A stretch of 44,714 nt of DNA, from positions 1 to 44,714 of the forward strand of contig JAURNL010000118.1 of NCBI GenBank assembly GCA_030830205.1, given 5' to 3'. The notes below the pieces were generated by a model. That model was not told the origin of the DNA. It saw only the letters and a list, made by a program, of their open reading frames with translations, and did no database searches. The stretch is from Crocinitomicaceae bacterium. Its GTDB lineage: Bacteria; Bacteroidota; Bacteroidia; Flavobacteriales_D; Crocinitomicaceae. The position numbers were made by a program, and so were the translations under genes. Each line of letters opens with the position of its first letter. Position 1 is the first letter of the stretch. Below are positions 9,505 to 18,688 of this stretch, piece by piece.

Positions 9505-10953
9505 ATGTCAAACTACACTGAAAACGAACTTGCTCAAGAACTAGAAAACCAGGAATACAAATTTGGTTTTATAACTGATATTGAATCAGACACGGTTCCT
9601 ATTGGTCTAAATGAAGATATCATTCGCCTTATATCGACCAAAAAAAATGAACCCTCTTGGTTGCTTGACTACCGACTCAAGGCCTTTACCATATGGAATA
9701 ATATGACTGAGCCAGAATGGGCACATGTACATTATCAAAAACCAGACTTTCAGGCAATTGCTTATTATTCTGCCCCAAAACAAACAAAAAAATATGAATC
9801 TTGGGATGATGTAGACCCAGAGCTCAAAGAAACCATGAAAAAACTAGGGATTTCCATGGAGGAACAACAACGACTCACGGGTGTAGCTGTTGATTTTGTT
9901 ATGGATTCTGTCTCTGTCGCGACCTCGTTCAAAGCCAAACTAAGTGAACTTGGAATTATTTTTTGTTCCTTTTCAGATGCAGTTCAGGAGTATCCTGAGC
10001 TCGTTCAAAAATATATGGGGACTGTTGTCCCTCATACCGATAACTTTTATGCAGCACTTAACAGTGCAGTATTTACGGATGGTTCATTCTGTTATATCCC
10101 AAAAGGCGTACGCTGCCCAATGGAACTTTCAACCTACTTTCGAATCAATGCCGGGGGTACTGGTCAATTCGAGCGCACGTTAGTAATAGCTGATGAAGGA
10201 TCCTATGTATCGTATCTAGAAGGCTGTACTGCGCCACAGCGAGATGAAAATCAACTACACGCAGCAGTAGTAGAGCTCATCGCTTTACAAGATGCAGAAA
10301 TTAAATATTCAACTGTTCAGAATTGGTATCCTGGCGATAAAGAAGGTAAAGGCGGAGTTTTTAACTTTGTTACGAAGCGTGGTATTTGTGAAACCAATGC
10401 CAAAATTTCTTGGACTCAAGTAGAAACGGGCTCTGCGGTTACTTGGAAATATCCTTCTTGTATTCTCAAAGGGGATAATTCAATCGGTGAATTCTATTCA
10501 GTTGCTGTTACCAACAATTTCCAGCAGGCCGATACAGGTACTAAAATGATTCATCTTGGTAAGAACACCAAATCAACCATTATTTCTAAAGGTATCTCTG
10601 CAGGAAACTCACAAAACTCTTATCGCGGACTCGTACAAATTCAAAAAGGCGCCCAAAATGCACGCAACTTCTCACAGTGCGATTCCTTACTCATGACTGA
10701 CCATTGTGGAGCACATACCTTTCCCTACATTGAGTGCAAAAATCCTAGTGCAAAAATTGAACACGAAGCAACAACTTCCAAAATTGGTGAAGACCAACTT
10801 TTTTACTGTATGCAACGCGGAATAAGCGAAGAGAAAGCTATTAGTTTAATAGTTAATGGCTACTGCAAGGAAGTACTCAATCAGTTACCCATGGAATTTG
10901 CTGTTGAAGCTCAAAAACTTTTAGCAATAAGTTTAGAGGGTAGCGTAGGTTAA
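9505..10953 (+). CDS. sufB: Fe-S cluster assembly scaffold protein SufB
   Basis: Core of the SufBC2D scaffold on which iron-sulfur clusters are built. The 482 residues match the family length. Recognisable blocks include [38 protein letters not shown] and [18 protein letters not shown], and the C-terminal region around [20 protein letters not shown] with [18 protein letters not shown]. These cysteines and glutamates form the sulfur-handling tunnel known from the E. coli protein. The start is two bases after the sufA stop. A 35-base gap to sufC is the only loose joint in the operon. Confidence 0.97.
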   Translation: MSNYTENELAQELENQEYKFGFITDIESDTVPIGLNEDIIRLISTKKNEPSWLLDYRLKAFTIWNNMTEPEWAHVHYQKPDFQAIAYYSAPKQTKKYESWDDVDPELKETMKKLGISMEEQQRLTGVAVDFVMDSVSVATSFKAKLSELGIIFCSFSDAVQEYPELVQKYMGTVVPHTDNFYAALNSAVFTDGSFCYIPKGVRCPMELSTYFRINAGGTGQFERTLVIADEGSYVSYLEGCTAPQRDENQLHAAVVELIALQDAEIKYSTVQNWYPGDKEGKGGVFNFVTKRGICETNAKISWTQVETGSAVTWKYPSCILKGDNSIGEFYSVAVTNNFQQADTGTKMIHLGKNTKSTIISKGISAGNSQNSYRGLVQIQKGAQNARNFSQCDSLLMTDHCGAHTFPYIECKNPSAKIEHEATTSKIGEDQLFYCMQRGISEEKAISLIVNGYCKEVLNQLPMEFAVEAQKLLAISLEGSVG

Positions 10954-10988
10954 TAATATTCTTATTTCTAGACACGAACGAAAATACA

Positions 10989-11735
10989 ATGATAAAAATT
11001 GAAAATTTACACGCAAGCATAAATGGTAAGGAAATCCTAAAAGGACTAAACTTAGAAGTCAAAGCTGGCGAAGTACATGCTATTATGGGACCGAATGGTG
11101 CAGGAAAGAGTACGCTCGCCTCTGTTCTAGCTGGCCGTGAAGATTACGAAATCACACAAGGTAGTGTAACCTTTCTCGACAAAGATTTACTAGAGTTGTC
11201 TACCGAAGACCGCGCACGTGAGGGTTTATTTTTAGCATTTCAATATCCAGTAGAAATTCCTGGCGTGAGTAATGTTAACTTTTTAAGAACAGCATTGAAT
11301 GAAAAGCGAGCTTATCTTGGGCAAGACCCCATTTCTGCCAAAGAATTTATGGCACTCGTTCGCGAAAAATCTGCACTTGTTGAACTCGATTCAAAATTAG
11401 CCTCCCGTTCAGTGAATGAAGGCTTTTCAGGAGGTGAAAAGAAACGAAATGAGATTTTCCAGATGGCGATGCTTGAACCAAGACTTGCCGTTCTTGATGA
11501 AACTGACTCTGGACTTGATATTGATGCACTGCGCATTGTCTCACAAGGTGTCAACGCCCTTAAATCTCCAGCAAATGCGAGTATCGTTATAACCCACTAC
11601 CAACGCCTACTCGACTACATCGTTCCAGATGTAGTTCATGTACTTTACGACGGAAAAATTGTCAAATCAGGGCCTAAAGAATTGGCTCTTGAACTTGAAG
11701 AACGAGGTTACGACTGGATTAAAGAAAGTTTGTAA
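10989..11735 (+). CDS. sufC: SufC, ATPase of the Fe-S scaffold
   Basis: A soluble ABC-type ATPase of 248 residues that drives shape changes in SufBCD. The Walker A motif GPNGAGKST lies at about 34-42, the signature SGGEKKRNEIFQ replaces the transporter LSGGQ, and Walker B reads LAVLDETDSGLDIDAL, all characteristic of SufC rather than of a transporter subunit. The ATG follows a 35-base gap after sufB in which I see no good promoter. Its TAA is one base before the sufD ATG. Confidence 0.97.
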   Translation: MIKIENLHASINGKEILKGLNLEVKAGEVHAIMGPNGAGKSTLASVLAGREDYEITQGSVTFLDKDLLELSTEDRAREGLFLAFQYPVEIPGVSNVNFLRTALNEKRAYLGQDPISAKEFMALVREKSALVELDSKLASRSVNEGFSGGEKKRNEIFQMAMLEPRLAVLDETDSGLDIDALRIVSQGVNALKSPANASIVITHYQRLLDYIVPDVVHVLYDGKIVKSGPKELALELEERGYDWIKESL

Positions 11736-11736
11736 G

Positions 11737-12975
11737 ATGGAGACTAAATTGGACAATAAACTCGAAAATTTTTGTGCCGATCTTCAGGCTAAACCATCTC
11801 GAATACCCTCAGATCTACAAGCGGAGGCGCAAAATTACATGCTAGATAAGGACTTTCCTACAACTAAATCTGAAAGGTTTAAATATACCCGATTAGCTAA
11901 ACTTTCCAATACCACTTTCAATACAACTCAAGCATTAGCTTTAGCTGAACTCGAAGCGCATTGCATTTTGAATAATGCATATACCATCTACTTTAACAAC
12001 GAACAAGTTTTTTTACCGAACGATCTCCCATTGGGTGTAACTATATGTCCAATTGCTGAGTCCCAAACACATTACCACGAAGCTTCGTTTAATGATGTTT
12101 TTAGCGCACTCAACGTGCTTTACGCACAACACGGGGTGAGCATTAAAATAAATGCACATTGCGCTCTTGACAAACCAATTCAACTCATTCAAGTTAATAG
12201 TGGTGGAAAACATTTTTATAGGCACCACTTTGAATTTGGAGAAAATTCAGAGGCGTCTATTTATATTGTCTCCAAAAGTATAGCAGCAACTCATAGTTTT
12301 GCGCATACTCATTTTCAGTACGAAATTGCAAAATCTGCTCGTATTAAAATTTCAAAAATACAAGATTGCAGTACAGGACATTTTCATTTTACCGAAGACC
12401 GTGCCAAACAAGATGCTCAATCTCATTTTGAAATCAATACAATCACGCTAGACGGTAGCTTTGTCAGGAATGATTCCGTTGTAAAAATAGAAGGTCAACA
12501 TGCTCAAACATATCTAAATGGAGCTTACTGGCTTAAAGAAGAGCAGCATGTAGCTAATTATACCACAATGGATCATAAAGTAGCAAATTGTGAATCTTTT
12601 GAGACATACAAAGGTGTTGCCTCCGACAGATCTACAGCAGTCTTTAACGGTAAAGTTTTTGTTCGTAAGGATGCGCAAAAAACTAATGCGTATCAAAGTA
12701 ATGCCAATGTTTTACTCTCTGACCATGCCAGTATCAATTCCAAACCGGAATTAGAAATTTATGCAGACGACGTCAAGTGTTCTCATGGCTCTACCACTGG
12801 CCAACTAGATGAAACCGCTCTATTCTATTTACGCGCAAGAGGTCTTAGTGAAGCATCTGCAAAAAACCTGCTTTTACAAGCATTTATGGAAGATGTATTG
12901 ACCTATATTAAAGAAGAGGAGGCATTGAATTATATACATGAACGCATTGCTTCTAGATTTAATTGGAATTACTAA
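11737..12975 (+). CDS. sufD: SufD, Fe-S scaffold subunit
   Basis: Pairs with SufB at the cluster-forming interface of SufBC2D. I place the start at the ATG at 11737 (METKLDNKLENFC), one base after the sufC stop; the open frame extends upstream into sufC, but those codons overlap a conserved gene. This gives 412 residues. The C-terminal half shows family features: VANYTTMDHKVANCESFETY, VFNGKVFVRKDAQKTNAYQ, and DDVKCSHGSTTGQLDETALFY, where the histidine of CSHG corresponds to the conserved SufD histidine. The N-terminal half is divergent, as is usual. It ends the operon and is followed by a strong hairpin at 12996-13024. Confidence 0.95.
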   Translation: METKLDNKLENFCADLQAKPSRIPSDLQAEAQNYMLDKDFPTTKSERFKYTRLAKLSNTTFNTTQALALAELEAHCILNNAYTIYFNNEQVFLPNDLPLGVTICPIAESQTHYHEASFNDVFSALNVLYAQHGVSIKINAHCALDKPIQLIQVNSGGKHFYRHHFEFGENSEASIYIVSKSIAATHSFAHTHFQYEIAKSARIKISKIQDCSTGHFHFTEDRAKQDAQSHFEINTITLDGSFVRNDSVVKIEGQHAQTYLNGAYWLKEEQHVANYTTMDHKVANCESFETYKGVASDRSTAVFNGKVFVRKDAQKTNAYQSNANVLLSDHASINSKPELEIYADDVKCSHGSTTGQLDETALFYLRARGLSEASAKNLLLQAFMEDVLTYIKEEEALNYIHERIASRFNWNY

Positions 12976-12995
12976 GTAGAAAAACATATCCAACA

Positions 12996-13024
12996 AAAAA
13001 GAGCGCTCAATGAGCGCTCTTTTT
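12996..13024. terminator. Bidirectional intrinsic terminator between sufD and atpG
   Basis: Arms AAAAAGAGCGCTC and GAGCGCTCTTTTT pair over 13 bases around the loop AAT, giving a GC-rich core flanked by an A run and a T run. It can therefore stop transcription from both sides. It lies between the convergent sufD stop (12975) and the atpG stop (13044). Confidence 0.92.
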
Positions 13025-13043
13025 GTATCTAATTATTTTTTGA

Positions 13044-13913
13044 CTATCCATTAAGGGCCTCAGCACCACCAACAATCTCAAGGATCTCATTGGTAATCGC
13101 TGCTTGTCTTGCTTTATTATAGCTCAACTTGAGACTCTTCTGAAGTTCACTTGCGTTATCTGTTGCTTTGTGCATTGCTGTCATGCGTGCACCGTGTTCT
13201 GCAGCAAATGAATCTCTAATTGCTTTATAAAGCTGCAATTTCATTGATTTTGGTAAAAGGTCTTCGACAATGTCCATTTTTGATGGTTCAAAAATATAAT
13301 CGCCAGACTCTGCATTACTCGCAGTTGGAACAATCGGTAAAAATTGTTCAGTTTCGATTGCTTGAGTAGCCGCATTTACAAAACGGTTGTAAACCAATAC
13401 CACTTTATCAAATGACTTATTGAGAAATTGAGCCATGATTTCTTCCGCTACTTGAGCTACTAACTCAAAACGTAAGTCTGCATAGACATCCTCCATGTTT
13501 TCAATCTTCTCATTGGCATAAAAATGAGGAGTGCGTTTGTATACATCCTTAATTTTTTTACCCAAACAAAGTACTGAAACATCTTTTCCTGCGTAATCCT
13601 CAGCGATGAGTGTACCTACTCGCTTGATAATATTGTTGTTGAATCCGCCGCAAAGACCACGATTAGAAGTGATTCCAACAATAAGTATTTTATTGGCTTC
13701 TCGTTGTTCAGCATAAGCATTTTCCGAAAGATCAAGACTAGCGCTCAAATTCTCAAGAATTTCGCGAAGTTTACCTGCATACGGACGCATTTGCGTTACA
13801 GCATCTTGGGCGCGTTTCAATTTAGCAGCCGACACCATTTTCATTGCAGAGGTGATCTGCATGGTGGAGCCCACTGAACTGATGCGGTTACGTATTTCTT
13901 TTAGATTCGCCAT
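13044..13913 (-). CDS. atpG: ATP synthase F1 gamma subunit
   Basis: The central rotor stalk of F1, 289 residues. The N-terminal helix is typical: MANLKEIRNRISSVGSTMQ, followed by ITSAMKMVSAAKLKRAQ, the most conserved gamma signature. The C-terminal helix is also typical, with AMHKATDNASE, LSYNKARQAAITNEI and a closing EIVGGAEAL. It is the last gene of the operon; the Bacteroidota arrangement places atpD and atpC at another locus, and neither is present here. It ends against the shared terminator at 12996-13024. Confidence 0.98.
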   Translation of the reverse strand: MANLKEIRNRISSVGSTMQITSAMKMVSAAKLKRAQDAVTQMRPYAGKLREILENLSASLDLSENAYAEQREANKILIVGITSNRGLCGGFNNNIIKRVGTLIAEDYAGKDVSVLCLGKKIKDVYKRTPHFYANEKIENMEDVYADLRFELVAQVAEEIMAQFLNKSFDKVVLVYNRFVNAATQAIETEQFLPIVPTASNAESGDYIFEPSKMDIVEDLLPKSMKLQLYKAIRDSFAAEHGARMTAMHKATDNASELQKSLKLSYNKARQAAITNEILEIVGGAEALNG

Positions 13914-13937
13914 TGTAATCCTAAATTAAGGCTGTAA

Positions 13938-15515
13938 TTATGCAAATTTACCAGCAACTTCTTTTGCTGTCTTTGTAAGTACAGCTTCTATTTCGTCTGT
14001 ATATTTTCCTGCTTTCAATGCAACAAGGGTATCAGCATGACTTGCTTCCAAAACAGTAAGATAGTCTTTCTCAAATTCCTTTATTTTAGCAACTGGAACT
14101 GGCTGCATTAGGCCTTTCACACCAGCATAGATAATTGCAATTTGCTTTTCTACTGGATATGGATCGCCTTCGCGTTGCTTCAATATCTCTACGTTACGAG
14201 CACCTTTATCAAGGACAGCTTTTGTAGCCGCATCAAGGTCCGAACCAAATTTAGCAAATGCCTCAAGTTCGCGGTACTGTGCTTGATCAAGCTTTAATGT
14301 ACCAGCAACCTTTTTCATGGATTTGATTTGTGCGGAACCTCCAACACGTGATACAGAGATACCAACGTTAATAGCTGGGCGAATTCCAGAGTTGAACAAA
14401 TCAGACTCCAAGAAGATTTGACCATCAGTAATCGAAATTACGTTAGTAGGGATATAAGCTGATACGTCACCTGCCTGTGTTTCAATAATTGGAAGTGCCG
14501 TTAGTGAACCTCCTCCACGCACTTTTTCTTTCAAAGATGCAGGAAGATCATTCATTTGCTTAGCGATATTATCATCGGCGATTACTTTCGCTGCACGCTC
14601 AAGTAAACGGGAGTGAAGATAGAATACATCTCCTGGATAAGCCTCGCGACCTGGCGGACGACGCAAGAGAAGTGATACCTCGCGGTATGCAACTGCTTGC
14701 TTAGAAAGATCATCATAAACAATAAGAGCTGGCTTACCACAGTCGCGGAAGTATTCTCCTACTGCAGCACCAGTCATTGGTGCATAAAATTGCATTGGCG
14801 CAGGATCAGAAGCATTTGCAGCAACAACCGTTGTATAGGCCATTGCACCAGCGTCCTCTAGTTTTTTTACAATTCCTGCAACCGTTGAACCTTTTTGACC
14901 AATGGCTACGTATATACAATATACAGGCTCGCCACGATCATAAAACTCGCGCTGATTAATGATCGTATCAATAGCAACTGTAGTTTTTCCAGTTTGACGG
15001 TCACCAATAATAAGCTCGCGCTGACCACGACCAATTGGAATCATGGCATCTACAGCCTTAATACCCGTTTGAAGTGGTTCATTTACTGGTTGACGGAAAA
15101 TAACACCTGGTGCCTTACGCTCGATTGGCATTTCGTAAAGTTCACCTTGGATAGGCCCTTTTCCATCAATTGGCTGGCCTAATGTATCAACTACACGACC
15201 AACCATGCCATCGCCAACTTGTACCGAAGCAATTTTACCCAAACGACGAACTGTGTCACCTTCTTTAACGCTAGATGAGCGACCAAGCAATACTGCTCCG
15301 ACGTTATCTTCTTCTAGGTTTAGTGCAATTCCTTGCATTCCACCATCAAATTCAATGAGTTCGCCGTACTGAACGCCGTTCATTCCGTAAATGCGTGCAA
15401 TACCATCTCCTACCTGAAGTACCGTTCCTACTTCTTGCAATTCAGCCTCTGAGCGGAAACCTGAGAGTTGCTCTCTCAATATTGCGGAAACTTCTGCTGG
15501 TTTAATATCTGCCAT
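13938..15515 (-). CDS. atpA: ATP synthase F1 alpha subunit
   Basis: The non-catalytic nucleotide-binding subunit of F1, 525 residues, within the usual size. It shows the P-loop [15 protein letters not shown], the arginine-finger region with [17 protein letters not shown] downstream, and [21 protein letters not shown], the alpha-family signature. The N-terminal segment ([17 protein letters not shown]) is the delta-binding helix. It lies 28 bases downstream of atpH and 24 bases upstream of atpG. Confidence 0.99.
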   Translation of the reverse strand: MADIKPAEVSAILREQLSGFRSEAELQEVGTVLQVGDGIARIYGMNGVQYGELIEFDGGMQGIALNLEEDNVGAVLLGRSSSVKEGDTVRRLGKIASVQVGDGMVGRVVDTLGQPIDGKGPIQGELYEMPIERKAPGVIFRQPVNEPLQTGIKAVDAMIPIGRGQRELIIGDRQTGKTTVAIDTIINQREFYDRGEPVYCIYVAIGQKGSTVAGIVKKLEDAGAMAYTTVVAANASDPAPMQFYAPMTGAAVGEYFRDCGKPALIVYDDLSKQAVAYREVSLLLRRPPGREAYPGDVFYLHSRLLERAAKVIADDNIAKQMNDLPASLKEKVRGGGSLTALPIIETQAGDVSAYIPTNVISITDGQIFLESDLFNSGIRPAINVGISVSRVGGSAQIKSMKKVAGTLKLDQAQYRELEAFAKFGSDLDAATKAVLDKGARNVEILKQREGDPYPVEKQIAIIYAGVKGLMQPVPVAKIKEFEKDYLTVLEASHADTLVALKAGKYTDEIEAVLTKTAKEVAGKFA

Positions 15516-15543
15516 GTGTACTTATTTTTTTGTCTGTTGACGA

Positions 15544-16074
15544 TTATACAAATTGTTGTTTGAGACGCTTAAGTTGACTTGCAACGGAAGCATCGATTTG
15601 GTGGTCGCCCATACGAACTATAAAACCACCGATTAGATCAGCATCTATTTCTTCAGTAATTTCTGGGGTGCCGTTAACGGAAGCAGAAATTTTAGAAAGT
15701 ATAGAAGCTTTGGTATTTTCTTCTAATTGTTGCGCACTTACAATTGTAACTGGAACGATTCCTCTGTGCGCCTTTAATTTTGTAATAAACTGTTTGGCAA
15801 TTTCAATCATAACCCCTTCACGGCCATTGTTGGTTACCAATGCCAAGAAGTCTAAGGTAGTTTGGTTGAAATCCTGAAATAGCTGCTTAATAACAGCAAT
15901 TTTCTTGTCGATGTTGATAAGTGGGGAATTCAAGAATACTTGAAAATCATGAGCTTCTTCGGCTGTACTCAAAAGCTTTAAAATATCTGCTTCTATGAGC
16001 TCCACTTTATTGTGATCAATAGCCAACTCTAAAAGAGCAGTGGCATAACGAACAGCTGATTTATTAGACTTCAT
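15544..16074 (-). CDS. atpH: ATP synthase F1 delta subunit
   Basis: The stator protein that joins the alpha/beta head to the b subunits, 176 residues. The start MKSNKSAVRYATALLELA is the expected N-terminal helix (RYAxAL), and the C-terminal domain contains DLIGGFIVRMGDHQIDASV followed by QLKRLKQQF, the family signature. It starts three bases after the atpF stop, a spacing that suggests coupled translation. Confidence 0.97.
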   Translation of the reverse strand: MKSNKSAVRYATALLELAIDHNKVELIEADILKLLSTAEEAHDFQVFLNSPLINIDKKIAVIKQLFQDFNQTTLDFLALVTNNGREGVMIEIAKQFITKLKAHRGIVPVTIVSAQQLEENTKASILSKISASVNGTPEITEEIDADLIGGFIVRMGDHQIDASVASQLKRLKQQFV

Positions 16075-16077
16075 GGA

Positions 16078-16572
16078 TTAGTTCATTTTGATTTCACCAG
16101 CAAGCTGCGTTGCAAGCGCTTTTTGTTTATCGTCTGAACTGAGTTCTTGACGTACAACTTTCTCCGCAATTTCTAATGAAAGACTGGCTACATGATTTTT
16201 CAATTCAGCCATAGCCGCAGCTTTTTCACTATTGATTGTTTGACGCGCAGACTCCACAATTTTTGCAGCTTCGTCCTTTGCTTTGCCTTTGGCATCTTCT
16301 ACCATTCCGGTAGCAGCTTCCTTCGCTTCTTTTAAAATAAGATCACGCTCTGCACGGGCTTCTTTTAAAATTTGATCGTTCTCTGCTTTAAGTGCCTGCA
16401 TTTCTGCCTTTGTCTTCTCGGCAAGTTCTAATGCTTCAGCAATTTTTTCTTCACGAGTATTAACCGCATTGAGAATAGGTTTCCATGCAAATTTGGCTAA
16501 TAAGAACAATAAAAGGCTAAAAACGAGGCCAGTCCAAACAAGTAAACCAAAATCAGGTAATATCAAATCCAT
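16078..16572 (-). CDS. atpF: ATP synthase F0 b subunit
   Basis: The membrane-anchored peripheral stalk, 164 residues. One N-terminal membrane helix (LLVWTGLVFSLLLFLLAKF) is followed by a long charged coiled coil rich in A, E and K, beginning APILNAVNTREEKIAEAL-like with KPILNAVNTREEKIAEA. Only one b-type gene is present, so the stalk is probably a homodimer. A strong terminator-like hairpin lies just upstream (16593-16632), between atpE and this gene, so its expression may be lower than that of atpE. Confidence 0.96.
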   Translation of the reverse strand: MDLILPDFGLLVWTGLVFSLLLFLLAKFAWKPILNAVNTREEKIAEALELAEKTKAEMQALKAENDQILKEARAERDLILKEAKEAATGMVEDAKGKAKDEAAKIVESARQTINSEKAAAMAELKNHVASLSLEIAEKVVRQELSSDDKQKALATQLAGEIKMN

Positions 16573-16592
16573 TTTTGTGTGTTTTAAAATTT

Positions 16593-16632
16593 AAAAAAAG
16601 GAAACCGCAACCAACCGCTGCAGTTTCCTTTT
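16593..16632 (-). terminator. Terminator-like hairpin (candidate attenuator) between atpE and atpF
   Basis: On the minus strand, eight bases after the atpE stop, two 16-base arms pair (two G-U pairs included) around the five-base loop GGTTG. The outer ten base pairs are AAAAGGAAAC with GTTTCCTTTT, and the 3' arm runs into seven consecutive T. This is the form of an intrinsic terminator, but it lies inside the operon, so partial read-through is expected. Confidence 0.8.
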
Positions 16633-16640
16633 GAGTTTAA

Positions 16641-16880
<240 letters not shown>

Positions 16881-16887
16881 TTACTAA

Positions 16888-17994
16888 TTAATGGTGTGCT
16901 TCCTCAACAGCTGCCCCAATGAACAATGCTGATAGCATTGCAAAAAGGAAGCCTTGCAAGAACGCAACAAGGATTTCGAGCACCGAAATAAACAAGGCCA
17001 TCGGGACAGACAAGCCTGCCCAAGCGATATTTTTGTTGATAAAGATAATTGAAATCAAAGCTAATACGATAATGTGCCCTGCAGTGATATTCGCAAATAA
17101 ACGAATCATGAGCGCAAATGGTTTTGTGAGGATCCCGATAAGTTCTATAGGAATCATAAAGATTTTCATGGGGACAGGGATTCCAGGCATCCAGAAGATA
17201 TGGCCCCAATAATTTTTGTTACCAGAAAATACGGTCACAAGCAAAGTACAGAAAGCCAAGAATAAGGTAATAGTGATATTTCCTGTGAGGTTTGCACCAC
17301 CCGGAATAATTGGAATAAGTCCTAACATATTATTGATCCATATAAAGAAGAAAATGGTCAATAGGTAAGGAACATATTTGTGATATTTGTGCTTATCAAT
17401 ATTAGCTTTTGCAATGTCGTCACGAACCATGACAATAATAGGTTCTAAAAACTTAGCTAAACCTTTTGGAGCAACGGCACCGTTTTTACGATAAAACCTA
17501 GCAACTGAAAGCATTATAATCAGAATCAGTAAAGATCCAAAAAGTAACGAGGCCACGTTTTTAGTGATGGATAAATCTGTCGGAGTAGAGTTATGCGGGT
17601 GTTCACCTACAAAGTGTAGTGAGCCGTGTGCGTCTAGCTTGTAAATTTCCTCATGATAAAGCGCATACCCTTCTGCAGGCCCTACACCAGCCATAAAATG
17701 GTAAGATGTGCTATCATTGATAGCAACTTCCATTTTTTGACCATGATAGAAATGCTTGGAGCTAAAAAACTTAAAACCGTTGTCGTGAAGAATGACTGGA
17801 AGATAAACACTAATGCCTCCGTGTTCTGGGCCAGCGATGTGCCACTCATGCGCATCTTTAATGTGGTGCATGATCATTTCGCCAACGTTGAAATTTTCTT
17901 CTTCAGAAGCCTTTGCAAAAGGTTGATAAACAAAGAATGACAATGCGAAAACTATGATTTGCAAAAGTGAAGAAAACTTACCTGCCTGCTGCAT
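16888..17994 (-). CDS. atpB: ATP synthase F0 a subunit
   Basis: The stationary membrane subunit that forms the proton half-channels, 368 residues. The essential arginine is R298 in LMIRLFANITAGH. Residues 1-140 are an extracytoplasmic extension after a signal-like helix (LQIIVFALSFFVYQPFAKA), rich in histidine; long N-terminal extensions are usual in Bacteroidota a subunits. Five or six membrane helices follow. It is the first gene of the operon, 25 bases before atpE, with a complete promoter upstream. No atpI-type assembly gene sits in front; hemJ is upstream on the same strand. Confidence 0.97.
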   Translation of the reverse strand: MQQAGKFSSLLQIIVFALSFFVYQPFAKASEEENFNVGEMIMHHIKDAHEWHIAGPEHGGISVYLPVILHDNGFKFFSSKHFYHGQKMEVAINDSTSYHFMAGVGPAEGYALYHEEIYKLDAHGSLHFVGEHPHNSTPTDLSITKNVASLLFGSLLILIIMLSVARFYRKNGAVAPKGLAKFLEPIIVMVRDDIAKANIDKHKYHKYVPYLLTIFFFIWINNMLGLIPIIPGGANLTGNITITLFLAFCTLLVTVFSGNKNYWGHIFWMPGIPVPMKIFMIPIELIGILTKPFALMIRLFANITAGHIIVLALISIIFINKNIAWAGLSVPMALFISVLEILVAFLQGFLFAMLSALFIGAAVEEAHH

Positions 17995-18031
17995 TAGAAT
18001 GTGTTTTTGCGTGTTTGCGAAAAAATTTTTG

Positions 18032-18061
18032 CAAAGGTAGTCAAACTTTCTAAAGAAACAA
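18032..18061 (-). promoter_or_regulatory. Predicted ATP synthase operon promoter
   Basis: On the minus strand, TTG (18059-18061), a 19-base spacer, then TACCTTTG (18032-18039). Both boxes match consensus. It ends 37 bases before the atpB ATG and lies between the hemJ stop and atpB, so the operon need not depend on read-through from hemJ. Confidence 0.75.
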
Positions 18062-18078
18062 TTTAATTTTTGAACAAA

Positions 18079-18630
18079 TCAGGCTTGAGTTTTCCTCAAT
18101 TTCTTATAAAGTTTGATTCCGAGCATTAATGCAATGCCCACACTAAAAAACCCAATTGTTCCTCCTATCCAGCCTAAACGGCTTTTCAAAACAACTAAAA
18201 ATACGATGATAACTAATAGTAAGGTTGCGACCTCATTCCAAATCCTAAGCTGATTGGAGGTCCAACCCAGCTTGTCTGCTTCTGCGTTTCTCAAAAGTTT
18301 TTGAGAGTAAAAATGATAGGCAAGTAAGAGAACAACAAAGCCTAATTTGAGGTGCATCCAAGGTGAATGGAGTAAATAGGTTGCATTGAGTGCAATCATC
18401 CAAGTACCAAAAACAACCGTTAAGACCATCGCTGGCGTAGTTATGATCCACCATAGACGCTGCATCATAATGATGAATTGCTTCTGTAAGATTTCTTTTT
18501 CAGTGATTGGTTTGTCTGCTGCTTCCCTGAAGTATATAAACAAGCGCACCATGTAAAATAGTCCTGCAAACCAACTTACCACGAAGATGAGGTGTAACGC
18601 TTTGATGAAGTCGTAGGATTGATAGGTCAT
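18079..18630 (-). CDS. hemJ: Protoporphyrinogen IX oxidase, HemJ type
   Basis: An integral membrane protein of 183 residues with four or five helices that oxidises protoporphyrinogen IX to protoporphyrin IX, late in haem synthesis. The HemJ signature begins at FIKALHLIFVVSWFAGLFY, with the conserved histidine H13, and continues at SPWMHLKLGFVVLLLAYH, with the conserved lysine K95; both residues are reported as essential in cyanobacterial HemJ. Length fits. A CopD-like copper-resistance membrane protein is the nearest alternative but lacks this pattern. The -7 box ends four bases before the ATG. The hemA-hemC-hemD genes lie 2 kb away on the other strand, which supports the call. Confidence 0.92.
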   Translation of the reverse strand: MTYQSYDFIKALHLIFVVSWFAGLFYMVRLFIYFREAADKPITEKEILQKQFIIMMQRLWWIITTPAMVLTVVFGTWMIALNATYLLHSPWMHLKLGFVVLLLAYHFYSQKLLRNAEADKLGWTSNQLRIWNEVATLLLVIIVFLVVLKSRLGWIGGTIGFFSVGIALMLGIKLYKKLRKTQA

Positions 18631-18634
18631 ACTA

Positions 18635-18642
18635 CAAATTTA
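18635..18642 (-). promoter_or_regulatory. Predicted -7 box four bases before hemJ (leaderless type)
   Basis: On the minus strand TAAATTTG is followed by TAGT and then the hemJ ATG. It faces away from the plus-strand box at 18665-18672, only 22 bases off. Confidence 0.6.
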
Positions 18643-18664
18643 CATGAAAGGTCTTGAATCCTAC

Positions 18665-18672
18665 TATATTTG
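18665..18672 (+). promoter_or_regulatory. Predicted -7 box for the T9SS gene at 18689
   Basis: TATATTTG is a perfect TANNTTTG box ending 16 bases before the ATG at 18689. It lies inside the longer open frame that begins at 18644, which argues that translation starts at 18689. Confidence 0.55.
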
Positions 18673-18688
18673 TGATAAAAGCAAGCAA

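Noticed and set aside
11638-11736. Longer sufD reading frame beginning inside sufC
   Set aside because: These codons overlap the conserved end of sufC; the ATG at 11737 directly after its stop is the natural start.
13001-13019. GAGCGCTC repeat as a regulator operator
   Set aside because: With the flanking A and T runs it is fully explained as a terminator between convergent operons.
18644-18688. Start at ATG 18644 for the T9SS gene
   Set aside because: It would add a polar stretch before the signal peptide and overlap the hemJ promoter; the box at 18665-18672 points to 18689.
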